From positions 106,354,967 to 106,418,966 of the forward strand of contig CM041084.1 of the NCBI GenBank assembly GCA_023079485.1: a stretch of 64,000 nucleotides of DNA. The letters are read 5' to 3'. This stretch comes from Archilochus colubris (lineage: Eukaryota > Chordata > Aves > Apodiformes > Trochilidae). A model generated the notes under the pieces. That model worked only from the letters and a program-made list of their open reading frames with translations, was not told the origin of the DNA and made no database searches. Positions 62,497 to 64,000 of this stretch are shown in pieces (position 1 is the first letter of the stretch; the number at the start of each line of letters is the position of its first letter). Made by a program: the position numbers and the translations under genes.

Positions 62497-62552
62497 GACT
62501 CTCAGTTCTTATTTCACAGAGCTGCTTTCAAGCAGGTCAACCTCTAATCTAA

Positions 62553-63521
62553 CCCATAACCCCTAACCCCTAAATTTGAATCTTTGTAATCTGGACTCAT
62601 AACAGTTCCTAAGAAGAGTGGTAAAGAAATGACAGGAGTTTTATATTTTGGACTAAAAAACCCAACCCAACCCAACCCAACCAAAAAAATCTAAAAAAAC
62701 TGGGACTAAAACCTTTACTGTATACTTTGGTTCTTTTAACACCGATGTGCCAAATGGCACTGTTCTCAGGCACTTCTGCTGTCCCATCTGCTGGAATGAG
62801 ATCCAGTTCTGGACAGAGATGTTGCAGCTGGGAATAAAAATCCCCAAGAAGTCATTATGCTCCCCTCTGCCTCCCTCCCTCTCCCTCCAGTATCTTTTAT
62901 GGATGATTCCCCTCCTGCCTTCCTGGGGCTGAATGCTCCCCAGCTCCCACAGGGATGCTACCTGGGAGTTAGATGTTGAGGTTGTTGTGGACCTCACAGA
63001 ACAGCAGCTGATCTCTTCTGGGCAGGAAAGGGGAACACAGAGGAAAACTGGTGAACACTGGTGATCCCATCCCTGCAGCCCCAGTGAGGAGACAGAGCCT
63101 AGGTCTCCTCCTTTGGGCAGGGATGGAGGTGTACTTGGATGCCCAGCTGGGAACAGTGCAGGGTCTGCACTGGTAGCTCATCCCCGGCTGACAGGAGGTA
63201 GGGAACAGGTGGGTGAGCACAGCACTGGGGTTGGCACCCCACATCTTGGGGGCTGTTGGTAGTAGTGGGTCCTCTTGCTCCCTCAGGCCCTGGAGATTTG
63301 TGCCTTGCAGCTCCTGTGTCTCCTGTGGGACCCACAAGCTCTGCACAGCCCTGGGAGCAGATGCTGATTCCTGGCAGTGCAGTGACTGAGCATTTCCCCT
63401 GCACAACCACACCCTACTCAATGCCATGTTTGCCACGGGTGCTGGAGGATCGGGATGGGCTTTGACCACACCAGCATCTATCCCCACACTCAGAGAGCTT
63501 CTCCCTTGCATCCCTGTGCAG
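62553..63521. other. Transition into GC-richer DNA
   Basis: Starts with a 'cccctaa' doublet and a CCCAA microsatellite, then becomes clearly GC-richer from about 62740. Several pyrimidine tracts ending in CAG occur (for example 'ccttgcag' at about 63303-63310). The 180-residue minus-strand frame (62969-63511) has no recognisable domain, and an overlapping 103-residue frame occupies a different phase. I see no assignable gene. Confidence 0.45.
62661..62682. repeat. (CCCAA)n microsatellite
   Basis: Four tandem CCCAA units flanked by A-rich sequence. Confidence 0.9.
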
Positions 63522-63609
63522 TGATGGATCTAAGGTCCCAGCAACACCTCACCAGCTTTGAGTTTCTCATGGATGCTGGAGGCTTGGGAGATGACAAACC
63601 TTCTGCGAG
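63522..63609 (+). other. Candidate 88-bp exon in the GC-rich edge
   Basis: A strong pyrimidine tract, 'cttctcccttgcatccctgtg', ends in CAG at 63521. The donor side is CTGCGAG|GTATTT, which is acceptable. One frame is open throughout and contains an ATG three bases in. Its peptide is 'MDLRSQQHLTSFEFLMDAGG', then LGDDKPSAR. The other two frames contain stops. The base composition is less AT-rich than most of the window. No protein family is recognised. A further donor-like GAG|GTGAGTGC at about 63712 follows a pyrimidine tract ending 'gctcccag' (63649), but the gap between the two would be an unusually short intron. This may be a real exon, a decayed one or chance. Confidence 0.25.
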
Positions 63610-63736
63610 GTATTTTACCTGGGGATGCCTGACCTGATGTTGCTCCCAGAACATTCACTTGCTCCATGGGAATGAGTGAGACTGCATCTGCCAGTTCTGT
63701 GGGGCTCTGAGGTGAGTGCTGCTGCCATGCAGCACT

Positions 63737-63800
63737 AGAATGGAATCTCAGTTATTGAGGAGGAAAGGACCTCTGATCCCATCAAGTCCAGCCTATGAAG
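63737..63800 (-). mobile_element. Probable CR1 3' end, diverged
   Basis: 'agaatggaatctcagttatt', 'gaggaggaaaggacctctga' and 'tcccatcaagtccagcct' follow the order of the antisense CR1 3' terminus (AGAATCA tail, GGTTGGAAAGGACCTC, TCATCAAGTCCAACC). Divergence is high and the match is short. The extent to the right is unclear. Confidence 0.5.
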
Positions 63801-64000
63801 GAGGGCTGGGAGTTTTTGAGGGATGCCCCCTGCCACGCTCTCTCTTTGTTCTCTCTTGTAGCACCATGCCAGCCGGCTGAGACCAGGGCTGACAAAGAGG
63901 CCTTCTACAGGTTCCTCTTCCCAAGGAGTAGCTAAAGCAAGTGGCAGACCATATGATTCTGGGGGTAAACATGTCCTGATCACACCCCCTTCCTCCAAAA
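63801..64000. other. Right edge, nothing recognised
   Basis: GC-richer sequence continues to the end of the window. The minus-strand frame 63735-63998 partly overlaps the CR1-like piece and has no domain. Confidence 0.5.

Larger units (their letters stand above)
61845..62552 (-). mobile_element. CR1 LINE, 5'-truncated copy with RT C-terminus
   Basis: Antisense copy. The 3' tail is at the left ('tcacagaatcacacagaatc', 61845-61864), then 'ggagttggaagggacctctg' and 'gagatcatctaatccacca'. The protein part lies at about 62152-62540. It differs from the other copies in the 3' untranslated part: at 62022-62070 the usual 'ttcttcctaatatct' stretch is replaced by AT-rich tandem units. The right edge is placed where the peptide similarity ends (62540-62552), directly before a 'ctaacccataaccc' stretch. 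Confidence 0.92.

Noticed and set aside
62549..62573. Possible interstitial telomeric repeat (CCCTAA-like)
   Set aside because: Only two copies of a 7-bp CCCCTAA unit plus one diverged unit. It is not the 6-bp vertebrate telomere repeat in tandem.
62969..63511. 180-residue minus-strand open frame, and a short collagen-like Gly-X-Y stretch in the overlapping 63099-63410 frame
   Set aside because: The Gly-X-Y pattern covers only a few triplets and breaks immediately. GC-rich DNA produces long frames by chance, and no domain is seen.

Overview
The window looks like AT-rich nuclear DNA from a bird. The main evidence is at least eight copies or fragments of the CR1 non-LTR retrotransposon, five of them carrying the diagnostic CR1 3' tail (ATTCTATG-type 8-mers, or CATAGAATCA-type on the other strand). 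Recognisable repeats otherwise cover only a small share of the window. Crocodilians and turtles also carry CR1, so 'bird' is an inference from the low repeat load and the CR1 type. I cannot name the species.

No complete protein-coding gene can be read from the sequence. The longest open frames are CR1 reverse-transcriptase remnants, the shadow of a microsatellite, or frames of a length expected by chance in AT-rich DNA. I see no tRNA, rRNA or snRNA gene, no CpG-island promoter and no CRISPR or bacterial feature. The window is best read as intergenic or long-intron DNA. Five short stretches have exon-like properties and are listed as low-confidence candidates: a coiled-coil segment at 2893-3048 (-), 20194-20391 (-), 25197-25267 (+), 46267-46329 (+) and 63522-63609 (+). 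A few such coincidences are expected by chance in 64 kb.

Layout: 1-11 kb is unique AT-rich DNA with one CR1 3' end (866-1155, +) and the coiled-coil candidate. From 11 to 29 kb there is unique DNA with an old MIR-like relic near 11.1 kb and a locally GC-richer patch at 13.2-14.0 kb. A CR1 (+) lies at 29.4-30.0 kb. The longest CR1, about 1.9 kb, lies at 34.9-36.8 kb (-) and retains reverse-transcriptase pieces with a damaged catalytic motif. A second MIR-like relic is at 40.8 kb, and a 314-bp (AAGAG)n satellite with an internal GCAGA block at 41.4-41.7 kb. Further CR1 pieces follow at 43.7 (-), 44.7-45.3 (+), 51.2 (-), 54.5 (+) and 61.8-62.6 kb (-). The last 1.3 kb is visibly GC-richer than the rest, has strong splice-like signals and may mark the edge of a gene.

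The CR1 pieces are independent 5'-truncated insertions, in both orientations. They do not form a functional unit together. I found no undescribed biological system that I can defend. The points most worth a second look are the coiled-coil segment, the GC-rich right edge, the candidate splice-bounded exons and the pentanucleotide satellite.
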